Shown piece after piece: positions 31,798 through 40,911 of a DNA stretch of 64,000 bases. Source of the DNA: Actinomadura madurae (GTDB lineage: Bacteria; Actinomycetota; Actinomycetes; Streptosporangiales; Streptosporangiaceae); NCBI RefSeq assembly GCF_900115095.1, contig NZ_FOVH01000001.1:62001-126000 (forward strand). Direction: 5' to 3'. The stretch's first letter is position 1. Each line of letters opens with the position of its first letter. The notes under the pieces are model-generated. The model had not been told where the DNA came from and did no database searches. It worked only from the letters and a program-made list of their open reading frames with translations. The position numbers and the translations under genes were made by a program.

Positions 31798-33243
31798 ATG
31801 GGCCGAACACTGGCCGAGAAGGTGTACGACGCGCACGTCGTACGGCGAGCCGAGGGTGAGCCGGACCTCCTCTACATCGACCTGCACCTGGTCCACGAGG
31901 TCACCAGCCCGCAGGCGTTCGACGGGCTGCGGATGGCCGGCCGCCAGGTCCGCCGCCCCGACCTCACGATCGCCACCGAGGACCACAACGTCCCGACCAC
32001 GGACCTGCTCAAGCCGATCGCCGACCCGGTGTCGCGCACCCAGGTCGAGACGCTCCGCAAGAACTGCTCCGACTTCGGGATCCGGCTGCACCCGATGGGC
32101 GACGACGGCCAGGGCATCGTGCACGTCATCGGCCCGCAGCTCGGCCTCACCCAGCCCGGCATGACCGTCGTGTGCGGCGACTCGCACACCTCCACGCACG
32201 GCGCGTTCGGCGCGCTCGCCTTCGGCATCGGCACCAGCGAGGTCGAGCACGTCCTCGCCACCCAGACGCTGCCGCAGATCCGGCCGAAGACGATGGCCGT
32301 GACCGTGAACGGCGCGCTGCCCGAGGGCGTCACCGCCAAGGACCTCATCCTGGCGATCATCGCGCGGATCGGCACCGGCGGCGGCCAGGGCCACATCATC
32401 GAGTACCGCGGCGAGGCCGTGCGGTCGCTGTCGATGGAAGGCCGCATGACGGTCTGCAACATGTCCATCGAGGCCGGCGCCCGCGCCGGGATGATCGCTC
32501 CGGACGAGACCACGTTCGAGTACCTCAAGGGCCGTCCGCACGCGCCCTCACACGCTGTTGCCGGGGGGTCTGGGGGGTCGTCCCCCCAGAATGAGAACGC
32601 CGAGGAGTGGGACAAGGCCGTCGAGTACTGGACGTCCCTGCGCACCGACGACGACGCGGTCTTCGACAAGGAGGTCGTGATCGACGCGTCCGAGCTGACG
32701 CCGTTCGTCACGTGGGGCACCAACCCGGGCCAGGGGCTGCCGCTCGCCGAGTCCGTCCCGGACCCGGCGTCCATCGACGACCCGGTCAAGCGGCAGAACG
32801 CCGAGCGGGCGCTGGAGTACATGGGCCTCACCGCCGGGACGCGGCTGCGCGACATCGAGGTCGACACCGTCTTCGTCGGCTCCTGCACCAACGGCCGCAT
32901 CGAGGACCTGCGCGCCGTCGCGGGCGTCCTCAAGGGCCGCAGGGTCGCCGACGGCGTCCGGATGCTCGTCGTCCCCGGCTCGATGAAGGTCAAGAAGCAG
33001 GCCGAGGAGGAGGGCCTCGACGCGGTCATCTCCGCGTCCGGCGCCGAGTGGCGCGAGGCGGGCTGCTCGATGTGCCTGGCGATGAACCCCGACAAGCTCA
33101 CGCCCGGCGAGCGCAGCGCCTCCACGTCCAACCGCAACTTCGAGGGCCGGCAGGGACCCGGCGGCCGCACCCACCTGGTGTCGCCCGCCGTCGCCGCCGC
33201 CACCGCGGTCACCGGCCGCCTGACTGCCCCCGCCGACCTGTAA
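31798..33243 (+). CDS. leuC: 3-isopropylmalate dehydratase large subunit, with in-frame repeat insertion
   Basis: The start is ATG 31798 (GGTGAAGG upstream). The 481-residue product isomerises 2- to 3-isopropylmalate with LeuD. Aconitase-type features are present: [31 protein letters not shown], and the [4Fe-4S] Cys residues in [11 protein letters not shown] and [11 protein letters not shown]. Between KGRPHAP and [10 protein letters not shown] there is an extra segment ([17 protein letters not shown]) not in the usual actinobacterial LeuC; it is encoded by the palindromic repeat. It sits in a variable surface region, so activity is probably kept. Confidence 0.95.
   Translation: MGRTLAEKVYDAHVVRRAEGEPDLLYIDLHLVHEVTSPQAFDGLRMAGRQVRRPDLTIATEDHNVPTTDLLKPIADPVSRTQVETLRKNCSDFGIRLHPMGDDGQGIVHVIGPQLGLTQPGMTVVCGDSHTSTHGAFGALAFGIGTSEVEHVLATQTLPQIRPKTMAVTVNGALPEGVTAKDLILAIIARIGTGGGQGHIIEYRGEAVRSLSMEGRMTVCNMSIEAGARAGMIAPDETTFEYLKGRPHAPSHAVAGGSGGSSPQNENAEEWDKAVEYWTSLRTDDDAVFDKEVVIDASELTPFVTWGTNPGQGLPLAESVPDPASIDDPVKRQNAERALEYMGLTAGTRLRDIEVDTVFVGSCTNGRIEDLRAVAGVLKGRRVADGVRMLVVPGSMKVKKQAEEEGLDAVISASGAEWREAGCSMCLAMNPDKLTPGERSASTSNRNFEGRQGPGGRTHLVSPAVAAATAVTGRLTAPADL
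32561..32590 (+). repeat. Palindromic repeat copy inside leuC
   Basis: CCGGGGGGTC followed by TGGGGGGTCGTCCCCCCAGA matches the core at 17919-17946. Its 30 bases keep the leuC frame and encode [10 protein letters not shown]. The frame used here gives the same GGSGGSSP as the copy in the acyl-CoA ligase tail at 61813-61851. Confidence 0.85.
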
Positions 33244-33253
33244 GGACATCGCG

Positions 33254-33841
33254 ATGGAAGCGTTCACCACCTACACCGGGCGCGCGGTGCCGCTGCGCCG
33301 CAGCAACGTCGACACCGACCAGATCATCCCCGCCGTGTGGCTGAAGCAGGTCAGCCGCACCGGGTTCGACAAGGGCCTGTTCTCCGCCTGGCGGGAGGAC
33401 CCGGACTTCGTCCTCAACCGGCCCCAGTACGAGGGTGCCGGGATCCTCGTGGCCGGACCCGACTTCGGCACCGGATCGTCCCGCGAGCACGCCGTCTGGG
33501 CGCTGCAGCAGTACGGCTTCCGCGTCGTGATCGCCTCGCGCTTCGGCGACATCTTCCGCAACAACTCCACCAAGATGGGGCTGCTGCCGGTCGTCCTCAC
33601 CGACGAGCAGGTCGAGGCGCTGCAGGACGCGGCCGAGAAGGACCCCGCCCTGGAGATCACCGTCGACCTGGAGAAGCGCGAGGTCCGCTGGGGCGCCGAC
33701 GTCGCCTCCTTCGAGATCGACGACTACACCCGCTGGCGGCTCATGGAGGGCCTGGACGACATCGGCCTGACCCTCCGCCACGCCGACGCCATCACCGAGT
33801 TCGAGTCCGCCCGCAACCCGCTCCTCCCCACCACCGCGTAA
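33254..33841 (+). CDS. leuD: 3-isopropylmalate dehydratase small subunit
   Basis: This 195-residue protein has the swivel-domain signatures: [38 protein letters not shown] (substrate loop G-S-S-R-E-H) and [20 protein letters not shown]. It follows leuC by 10 bases. A perfect 10-base hairpin lies 8 bases after its stop. Partner of LeuC in leucine biosynthesis. Confidence 0.97.
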   Translation: MEAFTTYTGRAVPLRRSNVDTDQIIPAVWLKQVSRTGFDKGLFSAWREDPDFVLNRPQYEGAGILVAGPDFGTGSSREHAVWALQQYGFRVVIASRFGDIFRNNSTKMGLLPVVLTDEQVEALQDAAEKDPALEITVDLEKREVRWGADVASFEIDDYTRWRLMEGLDDIGLTLRHADAITEFESARNPLLPTTA

Positions 33842-33849
33842 GCTGTGCT

Positions 33850-33875
33850 GGGCCAGGGGGCAGGACCCCTGGCCC
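33850..33875 (+). terminator. Hairpin terminator after leuD
   Basis: GGGCCAGGGG (33850-33859) pairs perfectly with CCCCTGGCCC (33866-33875) around a 6-base loop. There is no T-run, as is common for actinomycete terminators. It ends the leuCD transcript. Confidence 0.65.
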
Positions 33876-33951
33876 GCTGGCTACGGACGCACCCACATCG
33901 CCGGTGCCGTGACCACGCGACGACCTCGACGGTTGCGATCGCGTCCGAAGG

Positions 33952-33976
33952 CGGTTTCGAGCGAAGCGAGAAACCG
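33952..33976. repeat. Inverted repeat in the leuD-hup gap
   Basis: CGGTTTC (33952-33958) pairs with GAAACCG (33970-33976); the 11-base interior is GAGCGAAGCGA. The interior resembles the left flank of the G/C-rich repeat family (GAGCGAAGCGAA). The rest of 33876-34076 holds no gene I can support. Confidence 0.45.
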
Positions 33977-34076
33977 ATCGCGCAGCGAGCCGCAAGGCGA
34001 GTCGGAGCGATGCCAGCGATCGCCCGCGGTGCCCGACGATGGAGGGCCGCCAGGCCCGAAGGAGGAGGGCACTGCC

Positions 34077-34298
34077 ATGAACACAGAGCCGGAGTGGGAC
34101 GATCCGGCTCTGACTCGGCTCGCGCGGCAGTTGCGTGACGCTCACCGGGCCGTGGCGCCGCTCCCTCCGCAGGACCGGCAGCGGCTCATCCGGCACCTGC
34201 TGGCGATCACCGATCTGGCGAAACGGGACGCCGAACTGGCCGCCCGCAGGCTGGACGCGTTCCTCGCCGATTTTCAAGACGGCCCCGACGTCGGTTAG
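34077..34298 (+). CDS. Small conserved helical protein between leuD and hup
   Basis: The start is ATG 34077 because AAGGAGGAGG lies about 9 bases upstream. The 73-residue product is all-helical and charged (DDPALTRLARQLRDAHRAVA, LIRHLLAITDLAKRDAELAA). No known domain. A small gene at this place between leuD and hup is, as I recall, also found in other actinomycetes, which supports it being real. Cytoplasmic; function unknown. Confidence 0.6.
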   Translation: MNTEPEWDDPALTRLARQLRDAHRAVAPLPPQDRQRLIRHLLAITDLAKRDAELAARRLDAFLADFQDGPDVG

Positions 34299-34456
34299 CG
34301 TGCGCAGTGACCGGATCCGGTCCGGTCGCCCGGCGAGACGGGGGCGAGGCCGACAAAAACGCCAGCGACACGCCAACTCGTGCGTGCAGGTGATTGTGTC
34401 CTTGCTGAGGGTCCCTTAGTTTCGTTCGGGCAAGGGGGGAACTAGAGGAGTAACCC

Positions 34457-34735
34457 ATGAACAAGCGTGAGCTGGTCGACGCCATCTCTGACCGGCTGGG
34501 CAGCAAGAAGGCCGCAGCCGAGGCCGTCGACGCCATCCTGGAGGCGATCCAGAACGCCGTCGCCAAGGGCGACAAGGTCGCCATCACCGGGTTCGGTTCG
34601 TTCGAGAAGGCCGACCGGCCTGCCCGTACGGCCCGCAACCCCGCAACGGGCAAGACCATCGAGGTTCCCGCGACGTCCGTGCCGAAGTTCAAGGCGGGCG
34701 CCGACTTCAAGAACCTGGTGGCCGGCAAGAAGTAG
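34457..34735 (+). CDS. hup: HU-family DNA-binding protein
   Basis: This 92-residue protein is a classic short HU: MNKRELVDAISDRLG, AITGFGSFEKADRPARTARN (the beta-arm region, with RNPATGKTIEVPATSVPKFK) and ADFKNLVAGKK. It bends and compacts DNA as a dimer. The start is strongly supported by GAGGAG 8 bases upstream. A possible promoter is TTGTGT-N16-TTAGTT at about 34394-34421. A 14-base hairpin terminator follows. Confidence 0.97.
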   Translation: MNKRELVDAISDRLGSKKAAAEAVDAILEAIQNAVAKGDKVAITGFGSFEKADRPARTARNPATGKTIEVPATSVPKFKAGADFKNLVAGKK

Positions 34736-34747
34736 CCGCACCGCGCC

Positions 34748-34785
34748 AGCGCTCGGGACCGTGCCAAAAGCCGGTCCCGGGCGCT
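34748..34785 (+). terminator. Terminator after hup
   Basis: AGCGCTCGGGACCG (34748-34761) pairs with CGGTCCCGGGCGCT (34772-34785), 14 pairs with one G-T, around TGCCAAAAGC. A weak T-rich stretch (CTTTGTT) follows within 6 bases. It also serves the convergent gene ending at 34805. Confidence 0.75.
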
Positions 34786-34804
34786 GCCGCTTTGTTCGGG
34801 CCGG

Positions 34805-35008
34805 TCAGGACGGGAGCGGGAAGGTCGACAGGGTCACCACCGTGACCCGGTCCCCGTCCGTCGCGAGGTTCACCCGCTGGCCGAACCGCAGCAGCCGCAG
34901 CCCGCCCGCGGCGAACGCGTCCGCGTCGAACGGCAGCTCCGTCCCGTCGTCGAGCAGCACGCTCCCGGTCCGCGTCTCCGCGTCGAACGCCTTCACCGTC
35001 CCCTGCAT
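34805..35008 (-). CDS. Cold-shock-like small protein
   Basis: Starting at ATG 35008, this 67-residue protein has the CspA-like beginning MQGTVKAFDAETRTGSVLLD and a beta-rich remainder (RFGQRVNLATDGDRVTVVTL). The RNP motifs (KGFGFI, VFVH) of true cold-shock proteins are not present, so nucleic-acid binding is uncertain. It lies 10 bases after cofC on the same strand, probably co-transcribed. Confidence 0.7.
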   Translation of the reverse strand: MQGTVKAFDAETRTGSVLLDDGTELPFDADAFAAGGLRLLRFGQRVNLATDGDRVTVVTLSTFPLPS

Positions 35009-35018
35009 GACCGGAACT

Positions 35019-35696
35019 CTAGGCCAACGACGGCAGCCGGGACGCGACCTCGGTGGTGCGGGGGCCGGCGCCGAGGGCCAGGGCGGCGCGGAGGTCGCCG
35101 GGGGTGTCGACGTCGCGGCGGACGCTGTCGGTCCCGGGCAGCGCGATCTCGCGGGCGCCGCGGGCGCGGTGCGCGGCCCGCGACTCGCCGCCGAACGCGG
35201 GGGAGAACGGGACGCCCGGCCGGGCCGTGTACAGCGTCGTGCCGACACCGGCCGCGTCCGGGACGAACGCCTCCGGCACGGCCCCGGCGGCGTCGAGGAC
35301 GCGGCCGAGCTCGCCCGGCCGCAGCGCGGGCAGGTCGGCCGACAGCGCCCCGACCCCCGCGTCGGGGGCCAGCTCGCGGCCCCGGCCCGCGCCGTGGACC
35401 AGGGCCGGGTTCAGGCCCGCGTCCGGGACGTCCGGCACGATCGTGGCGCCGAGCGCGGCCAGCTCGGCGGCGGGAAGGGGGTCGTCGGTGACGACGATCA
35501 CGCCGCGGACCCGGTCGCAGCGCAGCGCCGCGGCGACCGTGTCGGCCGCCACCGCGAGCGCGAGCGCCTCCCGGTGCGGGCCCGCGGCCGCGGACATGCG
35601 GGTCTTGGCCTTGGCGAGGACCTTCACGGGGACGATGAGCGACCACCGGAGGGAGGGCGTGCCGGGCGCCGGCATGGACGGTGCTGGTGTAGACAT
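35019..35696 (-). CDS. cofC: 2-phospho-L-lactate / phosphoenolpyruvate guanylyltransferase
   Basis: This 225-residue protein belongs to the CofC/FbiD family of coenzyme F420 synthesis, activating phospholactate or phosphoenolpyruvate with GTP. Motifs: SLIVPVKVLAKAKTRM, GVIVVTDDPLPAAEL, GVGALSADLPALRPGEL (metal-binding Asp) and GVGTTLYTARPGVPFSP. The Rossmann-like fold and length are normal. Its presence shows the host makes F420. Same position (next to hup, before plsC-gpsA-ddl) as in other actinomycetes. Confidence 0.93.
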   Translation of the reverse strand: MSTPAPSMPAPGTPSLRWSLIVPVKVLAKAKTRMSAAAGPHREALALAVAADTVAAALRCDRVRGVIVVTDDPLPAAELAALGATIVPDVPDAGLNPALVHGAGRGRELAPDAGVGALSADLPALRPGELGRVLDAAGAVPEAFVPDAAGVGTTLYTARPGVPFSPAFGGESRAAHRARGAREIALPGTDSVRRDVDTPGDLRAALALGAGPRTTEVASRLPSLA

Positions 35697-35782
35697 GGCA
35701 ACTCGACACTATGCGCACGCAACCGCGACACTTGAGGACACCCCACGTTCACCCGGGGGACGGATAGAGGAGGGGGCGTCTT

Positions 35783-36685
35783 ATGAGCGAAGGGAAGCGG
35801 GGCGCGCGGGGGGCCGTCACCTCGCAGGGAGCGCGGATGGGCCACGCGTATTCGCCGGCATGGCGCAGGCTCACGATCGTCATCCTGCGCCCGCTGCTGT
35901 TCGGGCTGCTCAAGCGGGACTGGCGCGGGCGCGGCAACGTGCCCGGGAAGGGCGGCGTCATCATCGCCGCCAACCACATCTCCGAATCCGACCCTCTCGC
36001 GCTCGCGCACTTCGTCTACGAGGCGGGCCGCTACCCGGTCTACCTGGCCAAGTCCACGCTGTTCGACGTGAGGTTCATCGGCGGCGTGCTGCGCGGCACC
36101 GGCCAGATCCCCGTCTACCGCGACCGCGCCGACGCGGCCCTCGCCCTCGAGGACGCCGAGAAGGCGCTGCTGGACGGCGAGTGCCTGATGTTCTACCCGG
36201 AGGGCAGCTGCACCCGTGACCCCGAGCTGTGGCCGATGACCGGGCAGACCGGGGTCGCGCGGATGGCGCTGACGACCGGCGCCAAGGTCGTCCCCGTGGC
36301 GAGCTGGGGCGCGCACGAGCTCATGCCGTACAAGAAGGGCGAGCAGAAGGGGCTGGCGGGCAGCCTGAAGAAGGGCTTCCATCCGCTGCCCCGCAAGACG
36401 ATGAAGGTGATCGCCGGGCCGCCGGTCGACCTGTCGGAGTACGAGGGGCGCCCGCTCGACCGGGAGACGCTGCGGGCCGCCACCGACGACATCATGACCG
36501 CGATCACCGGGCTGCTCGGCGAGCTGCGCGGCGAGGAGCCGCCCGCGGAGCGCTACGACCACCACAGGGTGCTCGAAGAGCGCCGCGGCGCCGCCGCCGG
36601 GCCCGCGGTCCCCGAGCCCGCGCCGCCGGCCGAGGCGGAGTCCGGCGGGCGGCGGGCCGCGGAGCCGAAGGCGGCCGACTCGTGA
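35783..36685 (+). CDS. plsC: 1-acylglycerol-3-phosphate O-acyltransferase
   Basis: This 300-residue protein has the PlsC motifs NHISESDPLAL (N-H-x4-D) and FYPEGSCTRD (P-E-G-S/T), plus a hydrophobic N-terminal region (LTIVILRPLLFGLL). It makes phosphatidic acid at the membrane. The last 45 residues are a Pro/Ala/Glu-rich tail. Its stop overlaps the gpsA start (GTGA), linking two steps of phospholipid synthesis in one operon. Confidence 0.93.
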   Translation: MSEGKRGARGAVTSQGARMGHAYSPAWRRLTIVILRPLLFGLLKRDWRGRGNVPGKGGVIIAANHISESDPLALAHFVYEAGRYPVYLAKSTLFDVRFIGGVLRGTGQIPVYRDRADAALALEDAEKALLDGECLMFYPEGSCTRDPELWPMTGQTGVARMALTTGAKVVPVASWGAHELMPYKKGEQKGLAGSLKKGFHPLPRKTMKVIAGPPVDLSEYEGRPLDRETLRAATDDIMTAITGLLGELRGEEPPAERYDHHRVLEERRGAAAGPAVPEPAPPAEAESGGRRAAEPKAADS

Positions 36686-37692
36686 CCTTCCGTACCGCGG
36701 TGATGGGCGCCGGATCCTGGGGGACGACGGTCACCCGCCTGCTGCACGACGCGGGCGGCGACGTCGTCCTGTGGGGCCGCCGCCCCGAGGTCGTCGAGTC
36801 GATCAACGAGCGGCACGAGAACCCCGACTACCTGCCCGGGGTCCCGATCCCGGAGGCCGTCCGCGCCACGCTGGACCCGGCCGAGGCCCTCAAGGGCGCC
36901 GACTTCGTCGCGCTGGCCGTCCCGGCGCAGACGCTCCGGCAGAACCTCGCCGGCTGGGTGCCGCTGCTCCCCGCGGAGGCCGTGCTCGTCAGCCTGATGA
37001 AGGGCGTCGAGATCGGGACGTCCAAGCGGATGTCGGAGGTGATCTGCGAGGTCGCCGACGTCCCGGAGGAGCGCGTCGCCGTCTTCGGCGGCCCCAACCT
37101 CGCCCGGGAGATCGCCGGCGGGGAGCCCGGCGCGGCCGTCGCCGCCTGCGTGGACGAGGACGCCGCGGTGCGCCTGCAGGCCGCGACCATGACCCCGTAC
37201 TTCCGCGTCTACACCTCCACCGACGTGGTCGGCTGCGAGCTGGGCGGCGCGGTGAAGAACATCGTCGCGCTGTGCGTGGGCATGTCGGTCGGGCTCGGGT
37301 TCGGCGCGAGCACCCAGGCGGTGCTGATGACGCGCGGGCTCGCCGAGATCGCCCGGCTGGGCGCCGCGCTCGGCGCGGACGAGCACACCTTCGCCGGGCT
37401 CGCCGGGATGGGCGACCTCGTCGGGACGTGCATGTCGCCGCTGTCGCGGAACCGGACGTTCGGCGAGAACCTCGGCCGCGGGATGACCCTCGACGAGGTC
37501 ATCGCCGCCACCAAGCAGACCGCGGAGGGCGTCAAGTCGTCCGAGGCGGTGCTGGAGCTGGCCCGCAAGCACAACGTCGAGATGCCGATCACCGAGGCGG
37601 TCACCGCGGTCCTGCACCACGGCATGCCGATCAAGGAGGCGGCGATCTCGCTGATCTCGCGGTCCCCGAAGCCGGAGCGGTACGGAGTGTGA
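36682..37692 (+). CDS. gpsA: NAD(P)-dependent glycerol-3-phosphate dehydrogenase
   Basis: GTG 36682 overlaps the plsC stop. The 336-residue protein has the dinucleotide fold (AVMGAGSWGTTVTRLL), the substrate site (VFGGPNLAREIAGGEPGAAV), the catalytic Lys in LGGAVKNIVALCVGM and the C-terminal GMGDLVGTCMSPLSRNRTFG. It reduces dihydroxyacetone phosphate to sn-glycerol-3-phosphate, the acceptor for PlsC-type acyl transfer. Normal length. Confidence 0.97.
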   Translation: MTFRTAVMGAGSWGTTVTRLLHDAGGDVVLWGRRPEVVESINERHENPDYLPGVPIPEAVRATLDPAEALKGADFVALAVPAQTLRQNLAGWVPLLPAEAVLVSLMKGVEIGTSKRMSEVICEVADVPEERVAVFGGPNLAREIAGGEPGAAVAACVDEDAAVRLQAATMTPYFRVYTSTDVVGCELGGAVKNIVALCVGMSVGLGFGASTQAVLMTRGLAEIARLGAALGADEHTFAGLAGMGDLVGTCMSPLSRNRTFGENLGRGMTLDEVIAATKQTAEGVKSSEAVLELARKHNVEMPITEAVTAVLHHGMPIKEAAISLISRSPKPERYGV

Positions 37693-37748
37693 CCATGATC
37701 GCCGCGCTCGTGGCCCGCGCGGGCTGATCACCGGTAGGGTCGGGCCTC

Positions 37749-38870
37749 ATGTCCCAGGTTTCTAGGATCCGCGTGGCCGTGGTCTTCGGCGGGCGCAGCT
37801 CCGAGCACGCGATCTCCTGCGTCACCGCGGGCGCCGTCATGGCCGCCATCGACCGGGACCGGTACGAGGTGGTGCCGGTCGGCATCGCCCGCGACGGGCG
37901 CTGGGTGCTCCCGCCCGCGGACCTGCGGCTCGCGATCGAGGACGGCCGGCTCCCGGAGGTGACCGGCGAGGGCGGCGTCCTGGCGCTGCCGTTCGACCCC
38001 GAGAGCCGCGGCCTGATGGTGGTCGAGCCGGGCAAGGTGCCCTCGACCCTCGGCGACGTCGACGTCGTCCTGCCGCTCCTGCACGGCCCCTACGGCGAGG
38101 ACGGCACGATCCAGGGCCTGCTCGACCTCGCCGGGATCCGCTACGTCGGCGCCGGGGTGCTGGCCAGCGCGGTCGGCATGGACAAGGGGTTCATGAAGCT
38201 CGTCTGGCAGGCGCGCGGCCTGCCCGTCGGCCCGTACGTCCTGGTCGGCGACCGGGAGTGGCGGCGCGAGCGCAAGCGCAAGATCGACGAGATCAAGGAG
38301 CTGGGCCTGGCCGCCGGGACCCCGGTGTTCGTCAAGCCGGCCCGCGCCGGGTCCAGCATGGGCATCACCCGCGTGACCGACGAGGCCGGGCTGGAGGCCG
38401 CGGTCGAGGCGGCCCGCGAGCACGACCCCAAGGTCATCGTGGAGGCGGCGGTCGAGGGCCGCGAGATCGAGTGCGGCGTCCTGCAGGGCGTGGACGACGG
38501 CCCCGCCGAGGCGAGCCTGCCCGCCGAGGTGCTGATGGCGGGCGGCCACGACTTCTACGACTTCGAGACCAAGTACCTCGACGGCTCCACCACCATGGCG
38601 ATCCCGCCGGACCTGCCGCCCGCCGCGATCGAGGAGGTCCGCCGCATCGCGGTGCAGGCGTTCGACGCGCTCGACTGCGAGGGCCTCGCCCGGGTCGACT
38701 TCTTCCACACGCCCGACGGCCGGTGGATCCTCAACGAGATCAACACGATGCCCGGCTTCACCCCGGCGTCGGCGTTCCCGCAGATGTGGGCGGCGACCGG
38801 GCTGGACTACCCGGCGCTGGTCGACCGGCTGATCCAGACGGCGCTGCGGCGGTCCACCGGGCTGCGCTGA
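37749..38870 (+). CDS. ddl: D-alanine--D-alanine ligase
   Basis: This 373-residue ATP-grasp enzyme has the family motifs: VVFGGRSSEHAISCVTAG, LHGPYGEDGTIQGLLDLAGI, PVFVKPARAGSSMGITRV, and NEINTMPGFTPASAFPQMW (Mg/ADP site). It makes the D-Ala-D-Ala end of peptidoglycan precursors. It follows gpsA by 56 bases, as in Streptomyces. Residues around the second subsite look like D-Ala-D-Ala rather than vancomycin-resistance D-Ala-D-Lac ligases, but I cannot settle this by eye. Confidence 0.96.
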   Translation: MSQVSRIRVAVVFGGRSSEHAISCVTAGAVMAAIDRDRYEVVPVGIARDGRWVLPPADLRLAIEDGRLPEVTGEGGVLALPFDPESRGLMVVEPGKVPSTLGDVDVVLPLLHGPYGEDGTIQGLLDLAGIRYVGAGVLASAVGMDKGFMKLVWQARGLPVGPYVLVGDREWRRERKRKIDEIKELGLAAGTPVFVKPARAGSSMGITRVTDEAGLEAAVEAAREHDPKVIVEAAVEGREIECGVLQGVDDGPAEASLPAEVLMAGGHDFYDFETKYLDGSTTMAIPPDLPPAAIEEVRRIAVQAFDALDCEGLARVDFFHTPDGRWILNEINTMPGFTPASAFPQMWAATGLDYPALVDRLIQTALRRSTGLR

Positions 38871-38898
38871 ACGTCGGGCTGAAAGTGCAGGCTGAACG

Positions 38899-40749
38899 TC
38901 AGCCGTACGGCAGCCAGTCGCCGCCCTTGAGGGTGGACGCGTCGGTGGCGTGCGCTCCGCCGTCGGAGAACGTCCAGAGGGTTCCGCCCACGAGCAGGGA
39001 GCGGTCGACGCCGTTGCGGCCGGTCTTCCCGGGATGGCGGACCGTGCCGGTCTCGGTGATGCGGGTTCCGGCGACCTTGAGGACGAGGGCCTCGGCCGCC
39101 CCGCGGCCGGGCCGCAGCACGGGGACGACCGTCAGCCCGGTCTCCGGCCAGTACAGGAAGGCGTGCGGGTCGAACTCCGCCCGGGAGCTCGTGCCGGGGA
39201 GCTTGTGGGCTCCGACCCGCCGCGGTTCGCCGGAGACGTCGAACAGGGAGATCTGGAGGCCGCTCGTCCGGCCGGAGGTGTCCGCGTCCTGCCCGACGCC
39301 GAGGAGTCTCCCGTCCGCCGTGGGGTGCAGGTAGGCCGAGTAGCCGGTGATCTTGAGTTCGCCGGTGAGGCGCGGGCGCCGCGGGTCCTTCAGATCGAGC
39401 GTGTACAGCGGGTCGGTCTGCCGGAACGTGACGACGTAGGCCCCGGCGCCGATGAACCGGACCGAGTGGATTCGCTCTCCCTTGCCGAGCCCGTCGACGC
39501 GCCCGATCTCGGTGAGCGACGCGTTCCGCTGTGCGAGGACGTACACCGAACTCTGGGACGACCTGTCGCCTGGCACCGGCCGGCTGGTCGTCGTGGCGAT
39601 CCGCAGGTTCCCCTCGTGCTCCGACATCGAGTACTGGTTGAGCAGGGAGCCCTTCACCGAGCCTGACGCCACGTAGCGGGGACGGCCCGCGCCACTGACG
39701 TCGAACTTGTAGATGTCCGTGCGCGGCTGCACTCTCTTCTGCGGCGACCGCGTGAACGGCTGCGGGGGAGTGCCGGTGACGTACAGGCTCTTGCCGTTGC
39801 CGTAGACCGTCGATCCCTCCGCGGTCACCGCGATCGGCTGCGGATCGCCCAGGCCCTTCGACAGATCGAACGTCAGCATGGTCAGCATCGAGGAACCGGC
39901 ATACGCGGACGGGCGGCTGACCTGGTCGCACGGCGCCCGGTAGGTCTGGCCGGCGTCCGTTTCGAAGGCGGGCAGCCAGGCTTCCAGCGGGGCGGCCCAG
40001 ACGGCGTTCCGGTTCTCCGAGGTGGCCTTGTCCGCGTCGCCCCTGCCGGGGAAGTCGATGCGCGGGCGCGACTGCACCACGACCCGGACCGTCGAGCCGC
40101 TCTGGCGGGCGTCCAGGTAGTCGGCGGTGGACGTCATCGAACCGATGATCTTCGGCGCGCCCGCCACGTCGACCAGGGTCAGCCGCATCAGCTGCTCCGG
40201 CACGGGCAGCGGGCCGGCGCCCGGCCCCGGCCGGTCGAGCGGGATGGCCCGCTGCTGCCGGCTCGTCACCAGCACGCGATCGCCGCTGAGGAGCAGTTGC
40301 CCGTTGCCGTACCGGGTCTCGCCCGGCAGTTCCAGCGAGTGCGCCACCTTGCGGGTCGCCGGGTCGATGACCCTGAGCCGTCCGTCCGCGAGCGCGATGA
40401 TCCGGCGGCCGTCCGTCTTCACGAGGTCGGGCTCGTCCGCGCCCGCCTCGTGGGAGTTGGTGGTGGAATGGGGTGGAGCCTGGCCCTGGGCCCGCGACTC
40501 GGCGCCGCCCGGGACCTTCCCCAGCGCCCAGGTCCCGTCGGCGGGGAGGACGGGCATGCCGTCCAGCCCGGTCGGGCCCACCCTGTCGACCGTGGCCTTG
40601 CGCAACTCGTCGAGGAGCTTGCCGCAGCCGTCATAGGCGACGAGGCGTACCGGCGATGCGGGGGCCGGCCGTCCGGGGGGCTCCGGAGAACCCGAGCACC
40701 CGGCCAGCAGGAGCATCGTCGCGGCCGGTACGAGGATGCGACCACGCAT
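38899..40749 (-). CDS. Secreted beta-propeller lipoprotein
   Basis: This 616-residue protein has a lipoprotein signal (ILVPAATMLLLAGC) and the hallmark HSTTNSHEAGADEPDLVKTD of the 'C-terminal beta-propeller domain' family (PF09826). Repeated strands follow (IIALADGRLRVIDPATRKVA, LYTLDLKDPRRPRLTGELK). It should sit on the outer face of the membrane; role unknown. It is convergent with ddl and has no operon partners. Confidence 0.9.
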   Translation of the reverse strand: MRGRILVPAATMLLLAGCSGSPEPPGRPAPASPVRLVAYDGCGKLLDELRKATVDRVGPTGLDGMPVLPADGTWALGKVPGGAESRAQGQAPPHSTTNSHEAGADEPDLVKTDGRRIIALADGRLRVIDPATRKVAHSLELPGETRYGNGQLLLSGDRVLVTSRQQRAIPLDRPGPGAGPLPVPEQLMRLTLVDVAGAPKIIGSMTSTADYLDARQSGSTVRVVVQSRPRIDFPGRGDADKATSENRNAVWAAPLEAWLPAFETDAGQTYRAPCDQVSRPSAYAGSSMLTMLTFDLSKGLGDPQPIAVTAEGSTVYGNGKSLYVTGTPPQPFTRSPQKRVQPRTDIYKFDVSGAGRPRYVASGSVKGSLLNQYSMSEHEGNLRIATTTSRPVPGDRSSQSSVYVLAQRNASLTEIGRVDGLGKGERIHSVRFIGAGAYVVTFRQTDPLYTLDLKDPRRPRLTGELKITGYSAYLHPTADGRLLGVGQDADTSGRTSGLQISLFDVSGEPRRVGAHKLPGTSSRAEFDPHAFLYWPETGLTVVPVLRPGRGAAEALVLKVAGTRITETGTVRHPGKTGRNGVDRSLLVGGTLWTFSDGGAHATDASTLKGGDWLPYG

Positions 40750-40911
40750 GGGCCTTAGACGCTCGCATCACCGTCCTGGTTCCCGCGGATTCCCTCCGAT
40801 TTTCCGGTGATCTCTGGCTAACGCGGCCGTCAGAGCGCTGAAATCGTCCGGAAACAGCCGACCGGCACGATCGGACCACGGACCGAACCCGACCGGAAGG
40901 AACGCCCTCCC

